NCBI RefSeq assembly: GCF_002443295.1
Contig: NZ_BAOS01000017.1
Span: forward strand, 181,390-245,389
Direction: 5' to 3'
Length of the DNA stretch: 64,000 bases
From: Candidatus Scalindua japonica
Lineage (GTDB): Bacteria > Planctomycetota > Brocadiia > Brocadiales > Scalinduaceae
The notes below the pieces were generated by a model, which made no database searches, was not told where the DNA came from, and saw nothing but the letters and a program-made list of their open reading frames with translations. Position numbers and translations under genes: made by a program. Shown in pieces: positions 1 to 7,909 of the stretch. Numbering within the stretch: the stretch's first letter is position 1; each line of letters starts with the position of its first letter.

Positions 1-460
1 CAAAATCTATATCCCTCCGTGTAACGATACCTGTTAATTTTGTTTTTAATGTCCCGTCTTCGGTTATTGGTATCCCGGAAAATCCGTATGTTTTTTTTAT
101 GTTATCTACATCTAAAATTGTGTCTTCCGGACTGAGCGTTACAGGATCGGTAATGAAACCGTTTTCAAACCTTTTTACCAATCTGACTTCCGCAGCCTGC
201 TCTTCAATTGTGTTATTGTAATGTATTACTCCGATTCCACCCAGGAGGGCCATATAGATGGCCATTTTTGACTCCGTAACAGTATCCATCGGAGAGCTGA
301 CAAGCGGTCTCTTTATCCTGATATTCCTTGTAAGGTTCGTTTCCAGATCAACATCTTCTATAGAAAAACCTATATAGCCGGGCAGCAGTATAAAATCACT
401 ATATGTCATACCTCCGCCGTCGCCAAAGAACTCTTCCGCGCTAAATCCATTTTCTGGCAT
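1..460 (-). CDS. guaB: IMP dehydrogenase, N-terminal part (cut by window edge)
   Basis: This is the first ~153 residues of inosine-5'-monophosphate dehydrogenase, which makes XMP from IMP in guanine nucleotide synthesis. The translation shows the family's N-terminal barrel strand ([12 protein letters not shown]), then [14 protein letters not shown] and GGIGVIHYN, followed by the beginning of the inserted CBS domain ([12 protein letters not shown]) where the window stops. The ATG at 460 is preceded by AGGTGA, which overlaps the end of priA; only 10 bases separate the two genes, so priA and guaB are probably cotranscribed. The catalytic cysteine loop lies outside the window. Confidence 0.93.
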   Translation of the reverse strand, partial: MPENGFSAEEFFGDGGGMTYSDFILLPGYIGFSIEDVDLETNLTRNIRIKRPLVSSPMDTVTESKMAIYMALLGGIGVIHYNNTIEEQAAEVRLVKRFENGFITDPVTLSPEDTILDVDNIKKTYGFSGIPITEDGTLKTKLTGIVTRRDIDF

Positions 461-470
461 TATTTATCAC

Positions 471-2723
471 CTATATTAACATGTAAGGGTCCACATCTAT
501 CATCATCTGGACCTTTTTTGAATTTCTTTTTTCGTTTTCAATACTTTTTAAGATCGTATGCAGATTATTGAAACTATCCGCCTTCACTATTAAGTGCCAT
601 CTATAGTTGTCTTTAACCTTGACAATCGGCGCGGGCGCAGGACCTAAAACACCAATTTTGTTTTTATGCAACCCAGATAAAAGCGGACCTCCGGACAGTT
701 TTATTGCTTTCATTAGCTTTTCAGCAATTTTGGAGATCTTTTCTTTAACATCCTGGTCATTCTTTCCACGCAAAACAACTCTGGCTAATCGCCCATATGG
801 AGGATAATAAAGTTGCTTTCTATATTCAAGTTCTTTTTTGGCAAACCCATCGTAGTCGTGTGATGCAGCATGTGTAATACTGTAATGCTCAGGATTGTAA
901 GTTTGAACAACGACCTTGCCCCCCTTTGATCCTCTTCCTGTTCTGCCCGCCACCTGACAAAGCAGTTGGAACGTCTTCTCTCCAGCTCGAAAATCCGGCA
1001 GATTGATAATGGTATCAGCAGAAAGTACACCAACCAACGTAACATTCGGAAAATCAAGGCCTTTTGCTATCATTTGAGTGCCTAAAAGGATATCTATATC
1101 GCCATTTCGAAAAGAGCTTAATGCCTTTTCGTGAGAATCCTTCCCTCTCATTGTATCGCTATCCATTCTCAGGAGATTATAATCAGGGAACCTGGTCTTT
1201 ATCAACTCCTCCATTCTCTCAGTACCAAAACCCTGAAAACGTATTCCATTAGAACAGCAATCAGGACATTCTCCTGGAACAGGCTCTTCTGAAAAGCAAT
1301 AATGACATATTACCGCATCTCTCTTTTTGTGATAAGTAAGAGATATGTCACATCTTTTACATCTTAATACAAATCCACATCTTCTACAACTTATAAAAGG
1401 TGAAAAACCCCGTCTGTTCAATAGTAGCAACACCTGCTCTTTTCTGGAAAGAGATTGCTTCATACTGAGTTCCAGATAATTTGATATCTGCTTAAGCCCT
1501 TTACCTCTGTAAACTTCACGTCGCATATCAATTATTTCCACCCTGGGAAGAGGTTTGTGCCCAACACGATTCTTCAAATTAACACATTCATACTTACCAT
1601 TAGACGTATTATAGAAGCTTTCAAGAGAAGGTGTCGCTGAGCCAAGCACAACCACCGCATTTTCATATGCAGCCCTGACAACACTCACATCGCGAGCGTT
1701 GTAACGCGGAGATGTGTCCTGCTTGAATGTATTTTCATGTTCTTCATCAATTACGATAAGCCCCACATCTTCTAAAGGGGCAAACACTGCCGAACGGGCG
1801 CCAACGACAACATCTGCATTGCCGTTCTTAATTTCCCACCATTGATCGCTTCTCTGCCTCTCAGTCAAACTGCTATGTAAAACGGACACTCTATCAAAAC
1901 GGGATTTAAACCTTTCAATTGTTTGTGGTGTAAGAGATATTTCAGGGACAAGAACAATGGCCCTCATACCCAAAGTAATCACTTCTGAGATCGCCTGAAG
2001 ATAGACCTCTGTCTTACCGCTTCCCGTAACACCTTTAAGCAAAACAACACTATGCTTTCTCTCTCTTAATTTTCTCTTAATTAACCTGATTGCTACTTCC
2101 TGCTCTTCGGTTGATGATAAATGAGCTGTCTTCTTAAAGTGTTTTCCGGCAAAGAGAGAGTCGCTTACCTCTTTTTTATCAAGGGTTATAAAACCACGAT
2201 CACGAAGTCTGTTAATACTATCCATTTTGCACTTGCTGATACTTGCTAATTCCGGAAATGTCATCTCGCCTTCTTCAGTGAGGACTTCCAGCACTCTTGC
2301 CTGTTTTGGCGCTCTCTTTTTTATTGTGGAGACCATATCTCTTACCGAAGCTCCATCTCTACACAATCTGACAACGCTTATTGTCCTGGATTTCATACCC
2401 TTCCTTACCACAGAAGGTAAAAACGATACCAGGGCCTCACCTAAACCGCAGAAATAGAAATTCGACATCCACTCCGCGACTCTTAACATTTTTGAATTCA
2501 AGATAGGTGTTGTGTCGATTACGTGTATTATGTCCTTTAATGTTGTTACGTCTGATATATTGGTCAATCCAACACAATACCCCACAACGGTCCTATTCCC
2601 AAAAGGAACCTTAACCCTTTTACCAATTGCTACCTGGTTTACAAAAGATGGCGGGATTTTGTAGTGAAATTTTTTATTCAGAGGTATATCCAGGACAACC
2701 TCAGCAAAGCGCTCGCAAGTCAT
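471..2723 (-). CDS. priA: Primosomal protein N' (replication restart helicase)
   Basis: PriA is a 3'-5' superfamily 2 DNA helicase that reloads the replisome at stalled forks. The 750-aa length is normal. The N-terminal DNA-binding domain starts with RFAEVVLDIPLNKKFHYKIP; Walker A ([12 protein letters not shown]) is near residue 231, the DEEH box near 325, and the zinc-binding cysteine cluster (CRRCGFVLRCKRCD, CHYC, CPDC) lies at about 444-488. The C-terminal helicase motif QVAGRTGRG is present. It is divergent from the amidase gene and sits directly upstream of guaB. All key motifs appear intact. Confidence 0.97.
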   Translation of the reverse strand: MTCERFAEVVLDIPLNKKFHYKIPPSFVNQVAIGKRVKVPFGNRTVVGYCVGLTNISDVTTLKDIIHVIDTTPILNSKMLRVAEWMSNFYFCGLGEALVSFLPSVVRKGMKSRTISVVRLCRDGASVRDMVSTIKKRAPKQARVLEVLTEEGEMTFPELASISKCKMDSINRLRDRGFITLDKKEVSDSLFAGKHFKKTAHLSSTEEQEVAIRLIKRKLRERKHSVVLLKGVTGSGKTEVYLQAISEVITLGMRAIVLVPEISLTPQTIERFKSRFDRVSVLHSSLTERQRSDQWWEIKNGNADVVVGARSAVFAPLEDVGLIVIDEEHENTFKQDTSPRYNARDVSVVRAAYENAVVVLGSATPSLESFYNTSNGKYECVNLKNRVGHKPLPRVEIIDMRREVYRGKGLKQISNYLELSMKQSLSRKEQVLLLLNRRGFSPFISCRRCGFVLRCKRCDISLTYHKKRDAVICHYCFSEEPVPGECPDCCSNGIRFQGFGTERMEELIKTRFPDYNLLRMDSDTMRGKDSHEKALSSFRNGDIDILLGTQMIAKGLDFPNVTLVGVLSADTIINLPDFRAGEKTFQLLCQVAGRTGRGSKGGKVVVQTYNPEHYSITHAASHDYDGFAKKELEYRKQLYYPPYGRLARVVLRGKNDQDVKEKISKIAEKLMKAIKLSGGPLLSGLHKNKIGVLGPAPAPIVKVKDNYRWHLIVKADSFNNLHTILKSIENEKRNSKKVQMMIDVDPYMLI

Positions 2724-2830
2724 TGAAATAAAAGCCCTTACAAATATTTGAAATCATAGTTATTTTGCAGGATAGTATCACAATTATAAAAAAGAGTCAA
2801 GACAAGCATCATTATACAAGCATATTATCC

Positions 2831-2859
2831 TTGATTTACCACCCCAATATTTCTATAAA
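2831..2859 (+). promoter_or_regulatory. Candidate sigma-70 promoter of the amidase gene
   Basis: TTGATT and TATAAA are separated by 17 bases in the divergent priA/amidase spacer, about 35 bases upstream of the amidase ATG. This fits the general bacterial -35/-10 pattern, but in AT-rich DNA such matches occur by chance. Confidence 0.4.
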
Positions 2860-2893
2860 ATATCGATATTAAAGAGACGAACCAAACGATACC

Positions 2894-3502
2894 ATGAAGA
2901 TAGTTGAACGGCATGTCAAAATATTTATAGTTGCCATGTTTGTAACAGCATCAGGGCTTCTTATTTATTATCCATTTATCAGTGTTAAAAGGAAGATTCG
3001 TGTCACCACTATTGATTTAGAAAGATTATGCGAAGTAGACGTAAGTGAGAATAACTGGCAATATGTGGTAATACATCACAGCGCCACTGATGAAGGATGC
3101 GCGAATAGCTTTGACCGATATCACAGGGAACAAAAAAAGTGGTCGCACGGCCTGGCCTATCATTTCGTCATCGGAAACGGTAACGGTTCGGGCAATGGTG
3201 TGATTGAAGTGGGTAACAGGTGGAAAAAACAAATTCATGGCGCGCATACCGCTAATAAAGATCTTAATCAGATTTCTATCGGCATCTGCCTTGTCGGGAA
3301 CTTTGAAAAGGACAAAGGACCTACAGACAATCAATTTACATCTCTTATAAGCCTGATCAATTACTTTTCAAAAAAATATAATATCCCCATATCACATATA
3401 GTCAAACATTGTCAGGTCCTTCAAAAAGGCACGGCATGCCCCGGCAGGCATTTTCCTTACAGACAACTTATTAACAAAATAAGTTCATTGCAGTCACTAT
3501 AA
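2894..3502 (+). CDS. Membrane-anchored N-acetylmuramoyl-L-alanine amidase (amidase_2/PGRP fold)
   Basis: Predicted zinc amidase that cleaves the bond between N-acetylmuramate and L-alanine in peptidoglycan. Residues 9-28 form one hydrophobic segment (signal anchor), so the enzyme probably faces the periplasm. The catalytic domain begins at YVVIHHSA (His61/62), continues through HGLAYHFVIGNG and IHGAHT, and ends with a zinc-ligand pair: His172 in IVKHCQV and Cys182 in TACPGRHFPY, matching the T7 lysozyme/AmpD pattern. The 202-aa protein is a single-domain form. A role in wall turnover or remodelling is inferred; the substrate is not shown by the sequence. Confidence 0.88.
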   Translation: MKIVERHVKIFIVAMFVTASGLLIYYPFISVKRKIRVTTIDLERLCEVDVSENNWQYVVIHHSATDEGCANSFDRYHREQKKWSHGLAYHFVIGNGNGSGNGVIEVGNRWKKQIHGAHTANKDLNQISIGICLVGNFEKDKGPTDNQFTSLISLINYFSKKYNIPISHIVKHCQVLQKGTACPGRHFPYRQLINKISSLQSL

Positions 3503-3653
3503 AATAAACTCGGTATTGACAATTTCCAGTCAAGAAAAGCATAGAACGTCAATGCAGACACGAAGATGTTGCCTTCAAAAGGCTTTCCAGTTTTACCCTT
3601 AACAAACCAGGGTCTTTGATATAACAAGAATGACAGCAGAGAGATACATCAGA

Positions 3654-4790
3654 TTACCCATCAACATAATACTCTCTGATACTGACAAAATCTTTTTCTG
3701 CCTTAATAAAAGCATCTACCACATCAGGATCAAAGTGCTTGCCACTGCCATCAACAATGATTTTAATGCTCCTGGTATGAGAAAATGCTTCTTTGTAGCA
3801 GCGTCTGGATGTCAGCGCATCGTATACATCGGACAATGCAAGAATTCGTCCGACCAGAGGAATGTTTTCTCCGGCAAGTCCATGCGGATAACCCGTACCG
3901 TCCCATTTTTCATGGTGACTCTCAGCAATATCAATACCAATACGTACAAAGTCGTTTCCGGAATGCAGCCGGTACACTTCTCTAAGTGTTTCAGCTCCTA
4001 TACAGGTATGGGCTTTCATGGCATTAAACTCTTCATCCGTTAGTTTATCAGGTTTTAGAAGTATACCATCTGCAATCCCAACTTTACCGATATCATGCAA
4101 CGGGCTGGCAGCACAAATATTTTCTATATAATTATCGTCTATGATATTCTCATATTTTGTAAGAAAACGGAGTTGTTGACAGAGAAATCTAACATACTCT
4201 CTTATCCTTAATAGATGTTCCCCTGTTTCCGGATCACGTGACTCAGCAAGTTTTGCCATTGCAAAGATAGTAGCCCGCTGAGCAGCGGTAATCTCAGACA
4301 CTTGTTTACTGACACGGTTCTGCAGTTCCAGGTTAAAGCTTTCAATCTGCTCCTGATATCGGCTCTCTTTATCATGCATCTGCTTTTTTTCCAGGCACGC
4401 ATCAATCCTGGCTCTTAGAATAGCATGGACAAATGGTTTGACCATATAGTCATCCGCCCCACTTTCGATACAACGTATTACATTATCCATATCACTAAGT
4501 GCAGAGATCATTATGACCGGGATATGAGATAAATGTGGATCGTTCTTTATGATTTTCAACACCTGGTAACCATCCATTTCAGGCATACGAATATCCAACA
4601 GGACCAGGTCGCAAGCCTGGTTCTCCAATACGGATAAAGCGTATAATCCATTTTCTGCCATAACAGGCGTATATCCCATAATCTCAATCAAATCATTGAG
4701 GATTTTAAGATTAATATCGCTATCATCTACAATAAGTATATTGGGCTTCACCGGTCCTGTTTCGTGGTCCATTTTTTTCGAATTGATCAT
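3654..4790 (-). CDS. Response regulator with HD-GYP phosphodiesterase output domain
   Basis: Two-domain protein of 378 aa. The receiver domain (residues ~16-135) has the acidic pair in ILIVDDSD and the phospho-acceptor Asp66 in LLDIRMPEMDG. A helical linker follows, then an HD-GYP domain with PLHDIGKVGIAD, the HTCIGAETL helix and HHEKWDGTGYP. HD-GYP domains hydrolyse cyclic di-GMP; phosphorylation by an unlinked kinase presumably controls it. No partner kinase adjoins. The next gene upstream on the same strand is a second HD-GYP protein, about 175 bases away, suggesting a c-di-GMP-related pair. Confidence 0.93.
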   Translation of the reverse strand: MINSKKMDHETGPVKPNILIVDDSDINLKILNDLIEIMGYTPVMAENGLYALSVLENQACDLVLLDIRMPEMDGYQVLKIIKNDPHLSHIPVIMISALSDMDNVIRCIESGADDYMVKPFVHAILRARIDACLEKKQMHDKESRYQEQIESFNLELQNRVSKQVSEITAAQRATIFAMAKLAESRDPETGEHLLRIREYVRFLCQQLRFLTKYENIIDDNYIENICAASPLHDIGKVGIADGILLKPDKLTDEEFNAMKAHTCIGAETLREVYRLHSGNDFVRIGIDIAESHHEKWDGTGYPHGLAGENIPLVGRILALSDVYDALTSRRCYKEAFSHTRSIKIIVDGSGKHFDPDVVDAFIKAEKDFVSIREYYVDG

Positions 4791-4966
4791 TTCTATAATT
4801 CTGTCAGGATAAAGTTCAGATTCAGTTCATTTTGTGATAGTATCACTTGAATTAGTAATTCCTCCTCTCTGAAAAATGATATTGAACACCTGGTAGAAAA
4901 CCTGGGTAATTGTCAACATTGTTTCCATTACTATCATGCACTCATGTTTATCATTCTTAAATGATT

Positions 4967-5926
4967 TCATTTGTGAGGCGAATTACCTAAAAAGCAGATA
5001 AACTCTTTAAACAGTTCAACATCAAAGCAGTTCTTCATTGTATTCTTCATCTCTACGAGAGCAGAAAATGGTTTAAGCGCGTTTCTATAAGCCCTGTTTG
5101 AAGTTATCGCATCATATACATCTATAATACGGGCAGCTCTTCCAAACAGGTGAATTTCTTCTCCTGCAATTCCATTTGGGTAACCTGTTCCGTCATAGTT
5201 TTCATGATGCTGGAGTAAAATATTCAGAGATTTTTCCGAGATATTGTCTTCTTTTGATAAAAAATTTACCGCTGTTACAGGATGCCTTTTAACTATCTCA
5301 AATTCATCACTTGTCAAAGAACCTGATTTATTGAGTATATTTGCCGGTACTTCAATTTTTCCAATGTCATGCAAAATCATCCCTGTACCAAGGCTACTCA
5401 GACTATCCGGACCCAAACCAAGATGTTTTCCAAAAAGCAAACCCAGTACAGACAAATTTACAGAGTGTGTGTAAGTTTGATAATCATGGGCAGTTACTCT
5501 TGTCAGGTTTGAGAATGCCTTTTCGTCGTGTAAAATATAATCAACGGTATTTTCCACCCAGGAAGAAACCCTTTCTACCTTAACTCCTGATTTTGAATCA
5601 TTCAACAGTTCCTGAGTCAAATTCTTTGCAACACTATAAACAATAGTCGATTTTTCTCTTGAGCTTTTTCCTTTGTCTGAAAGAATTTTCTTTAAATTCT
5701 GCTCCTGATAATCGTTAAATGTCTTGTAACTTTTTGCATAGACATAAAGCTTCTTAATATTACTCTCAATTAACTGCTTTCGTCTCTCGCCGCGAAACAT
5801 TTCGCCACCATGACTAAACAAAACATATCTCGGGTTTCCATTAACGTAGCTTTTTATATATAAATCACAATCTACTTCAGTATCTTCTACCAAAGTACTC
5901 TCATTGATAGCTAAAAAGTCCTTCAT
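4967..5926 (-). CDS. HD-GYP domain protein with DUF3391-like N-terminus
   Basis: A 319-aa soluble protein. The first ~85 residues (VDCDLYIKSYVNGNPRYVLF and following) resemble the DUF3391-type sensory region often found before HD-GYP domains. The HD-GYP domain carries ILHDIGKIEVPANIL, VKRHPVTAVNFL, HHENYDGTGYP and GRAARIIDVYDAITS, so metal ligands look complete. Likely a c-di-GMP phosphodiesterase. No receiver or membrane segment is seen. It lies upstream of the response-regulator HD-GYP gene on the same strand. Confidence 0.9.
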   Translation of the reverse strand: MKDFLAINESTLVEDTEVDCDLYIKSYVNGNPRYVLFSHGGEMFRGERRKQLIESNIKKLYVYAKSYKTFNDYQEQNLKKILSDKGKSSREKSTIVYSVAKNLTQELLNDSKSGVKVERVSSWVENTVDYILHDEKAFSNLTRVTAHDYQTYTHSVNLSVLGLLFGKHLGLGPDSLSSLGTGMILHDIGKIEVPANILNKSGSLTSDEFEIVKRHPVTAVNFLSKEDNISEKSLNILLQHHENYDGTGYPNGIAGEEIHLFGRAARIIDVYDAITSNRAYRNALKPFSALVEMKNTMKNCFDVELFKEFICFLGNSPHK

Positions 5927-6182
5927 TCTGCTTATTTCTCCTATTTATAGTAACCTGGCTATTAAACAGGTTTAACCTATCAGAGCTTTAAGCGGTAAGT
6001 ATTCACTAATATGCCCCATATCCATACAGTTCAGTGAAATTCCCATTAGAAAACAGTAAATGGAAGAAAACCAGCTTATATATACGGAATTATCGGTAGT
6101 TATTCACAAAAATTCACTACTTTCAGGTTTTCGAACCAATTATTTGAAAATTTTCAGTCAACAAAGATGATATATCTTCCTT

Positions 6183-7820
6183 TTATCTTTTACTATTTCT
6201 AAAAAGTTTTTCCAGCATTGATTCCGGATAGATACAAAAGGGATATTCTCTATCCGTTACAATAGAGTTATATGCTAGCTTCTTCTCTAAATTTTCAATT
6301 TTTTTTTCCTTCTTTTTAATCAGGGGACTGATCTTATCTTTCATTAAGGTATTAATCTGTTTTAACCTCTGAAAAGTACGGTGTTTTTCTTTGGTATCGT
6401 GTGACACCTTAGCTATCAGCTTTCTCTTTTCGCTTACCATAGATCTCATTTCTAAGTCTTCCATAATTTCGTCGGATGCATATCTGTCAGGGTTGTAACT
6501 CATATCTTTGATGTCGTGTTTCAGCGTATTAACATTTTCCTTAGAAACATCAAATGGTGTATAGGGTAAGTGCAGGGTTGCTGAGATTGTTGCGTATTCC
6601 GGGGGTTCCACACCAAAGAAATCTCTTATGATCTCATCGGTGATCTGATCATATTTAGCACCACCGATTCCATGGATAAACAGGTCGGAAAAGAACATCC
6701 TTGAGTACATAGTGTTAACTATCGCCTTTGGTCGTATCTTTATGCCGTCACTTATCAGATCTTTCAACCTTCTTAAGTTTTCTGATAAGTTACTGTTTTC
6801 ACCAAGATCAAAACAGGAAAGAATTCTGTTTTCCTTTATTATGTCTAAACGTTTCTCATTTGCTTTAGACGCGTAAAGGTTTTTCCGCTGTTCATCTTCT
6901 ACCCACACCCAGAATGGCATTTCAACTACATCACCTTTCTCCATCAAATCAGGAAGGGGGTTGGCCTTTGAGCTTATTTTTCTTAACCTGCGATATTCTC
7001 TGAGCTTTGCATTATAGATCTCTACAAAACGGTTTACATCAGCCGCTATGTGTAGAAAGAAATGTAAGAAAGAATCTGTTTTGCTGATAAGAGAAACAGG
7101 AATTTCCTGATTACAAATTCCAGATCTTAATAACAACGCGTGCCTTGCATAGGTAAATAGATCACTGAATTGCAGCGTTCCTTCAGAAACCCTCATTACT
7201 ACATTCATAAAATCCTCAAACGTTTTCGTCATATCAGGATTATGCAGGGCCTTTACAGCGCTATCTTTAAAAGCTGTTAGTTGTTTTGAATCCGCGTAGC
7301 TGATCTCTTCAAAGGCGAGATTGCGTAAGCCGGGAATGTATTCTATTTTTTCAACTGAAGCATCCTGGCCGTTTATGTTTGGAATATTCAGACAATTATC
7401 AATACTGGCATCATTATCTACAACCATATTGATGCTGACGCCATTCGTTTTTTTTGCAACGCTATTCACAAGACTGTGCTTTATCATTACACCCGGGTGT
7501 GCAAGGGCAGGGGAGTGTCCGGTCTGGATTATCTCCTTATCAGGGGAATAAGAATCTTTCGTATAAGAAAAGTTTTCTGTATCAGCTATTTTCAGTTTTG
7601 AACAGAGAGACCATATTTTTTCAGTATATTCTCTTGCTTTTTTTAATGTCTCTGCACGTACCTGTTCACGGAATTGAAAAAAAGGTGTGCCGTTAATATT
7701 AAAATCGTAAGATTGGAATCTCTCTTTATTTGAGTCAATTAATCTCGGAATATCTTCATATTCGGGATTAATGAATACCTCTTTGTTCTGCTCAGGAGTT
7801 GTGAATGGTTTGATTTTCAT
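6183..7820 (-). CDS. Conserved protein of unknown function (545 aa)
   Basis: I do not recognise a named family. The protein is soluble, without signal peptide or membrane helices. The most motif-like stretch is IRPKAIVNTMYSRMFFSDLF followed by IHGIGGAKYDQITDEIIRDFFG (about residues 367-410), which has the look of a conserved active or binding site. The C-terminal ~100 residues are lysine/glutamate-rich and helical (KKKEKKIENLEKK), likely a coiled coil. It sits upstream of the HD-GYP pair and downstream of mutS, all on the minus strand. It could be a planctomycete-type family; this is memory-based inference. Confidence 0.75.
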   Translation of the reverse strand: MKIKPFTTPEQNKEVFINPEYEDIPRLIDSNKERFQSYDFNINGTPFFQFREQVRAETLKKAREYTEKIWSLCSKLKIADTENFSYTKDSYSPDKEIIQTGHSPALAHPGVMIKHSLVNSVAKKTNGVSINMVVDNDASIDNCLNIPNINGQDASVEKIEYIPGLRNLAFEEISYADSKQLTAFKDSAVKALHNPDMTKTFEDFMNVVMRVSEGTLQFSDLFTYARHALLLRSGICNQEIPVSLISKTDSFLHFFLHIAADVNRFVEIYNAKLREYRRLRKISSKANPLPDLMEKGDVVEMPFWVWVEDEQRKNLYASKANEKRLDIIKENRILSCFDLGENSNLSENLRRLKDLISDGIKIRPKAIVNTMYSRMFFSDLFIHGIGGAKYDQITDEIIRDFFGVEPPEYATISATLHLPYTPFDVSKENVNTLKHDIKDMSYNPDRYASDEIMEDLEMRSMVSEKRKLIAKVSHDTKEKHRTFQRLKQINTLMKDKISPLIKKKEKKIENLEKKLAYNSIVTDREYPFCIYPESMLEKLFRNSKR

Positions 7821-7909
7821 ATTAAATTAACAGAACACAGACAAACGAGTTTTTCCATACCACCAATTTTGCTATGTGTAATTTTCGTCCTTAATCTTGT
7901 AACCCTTAC

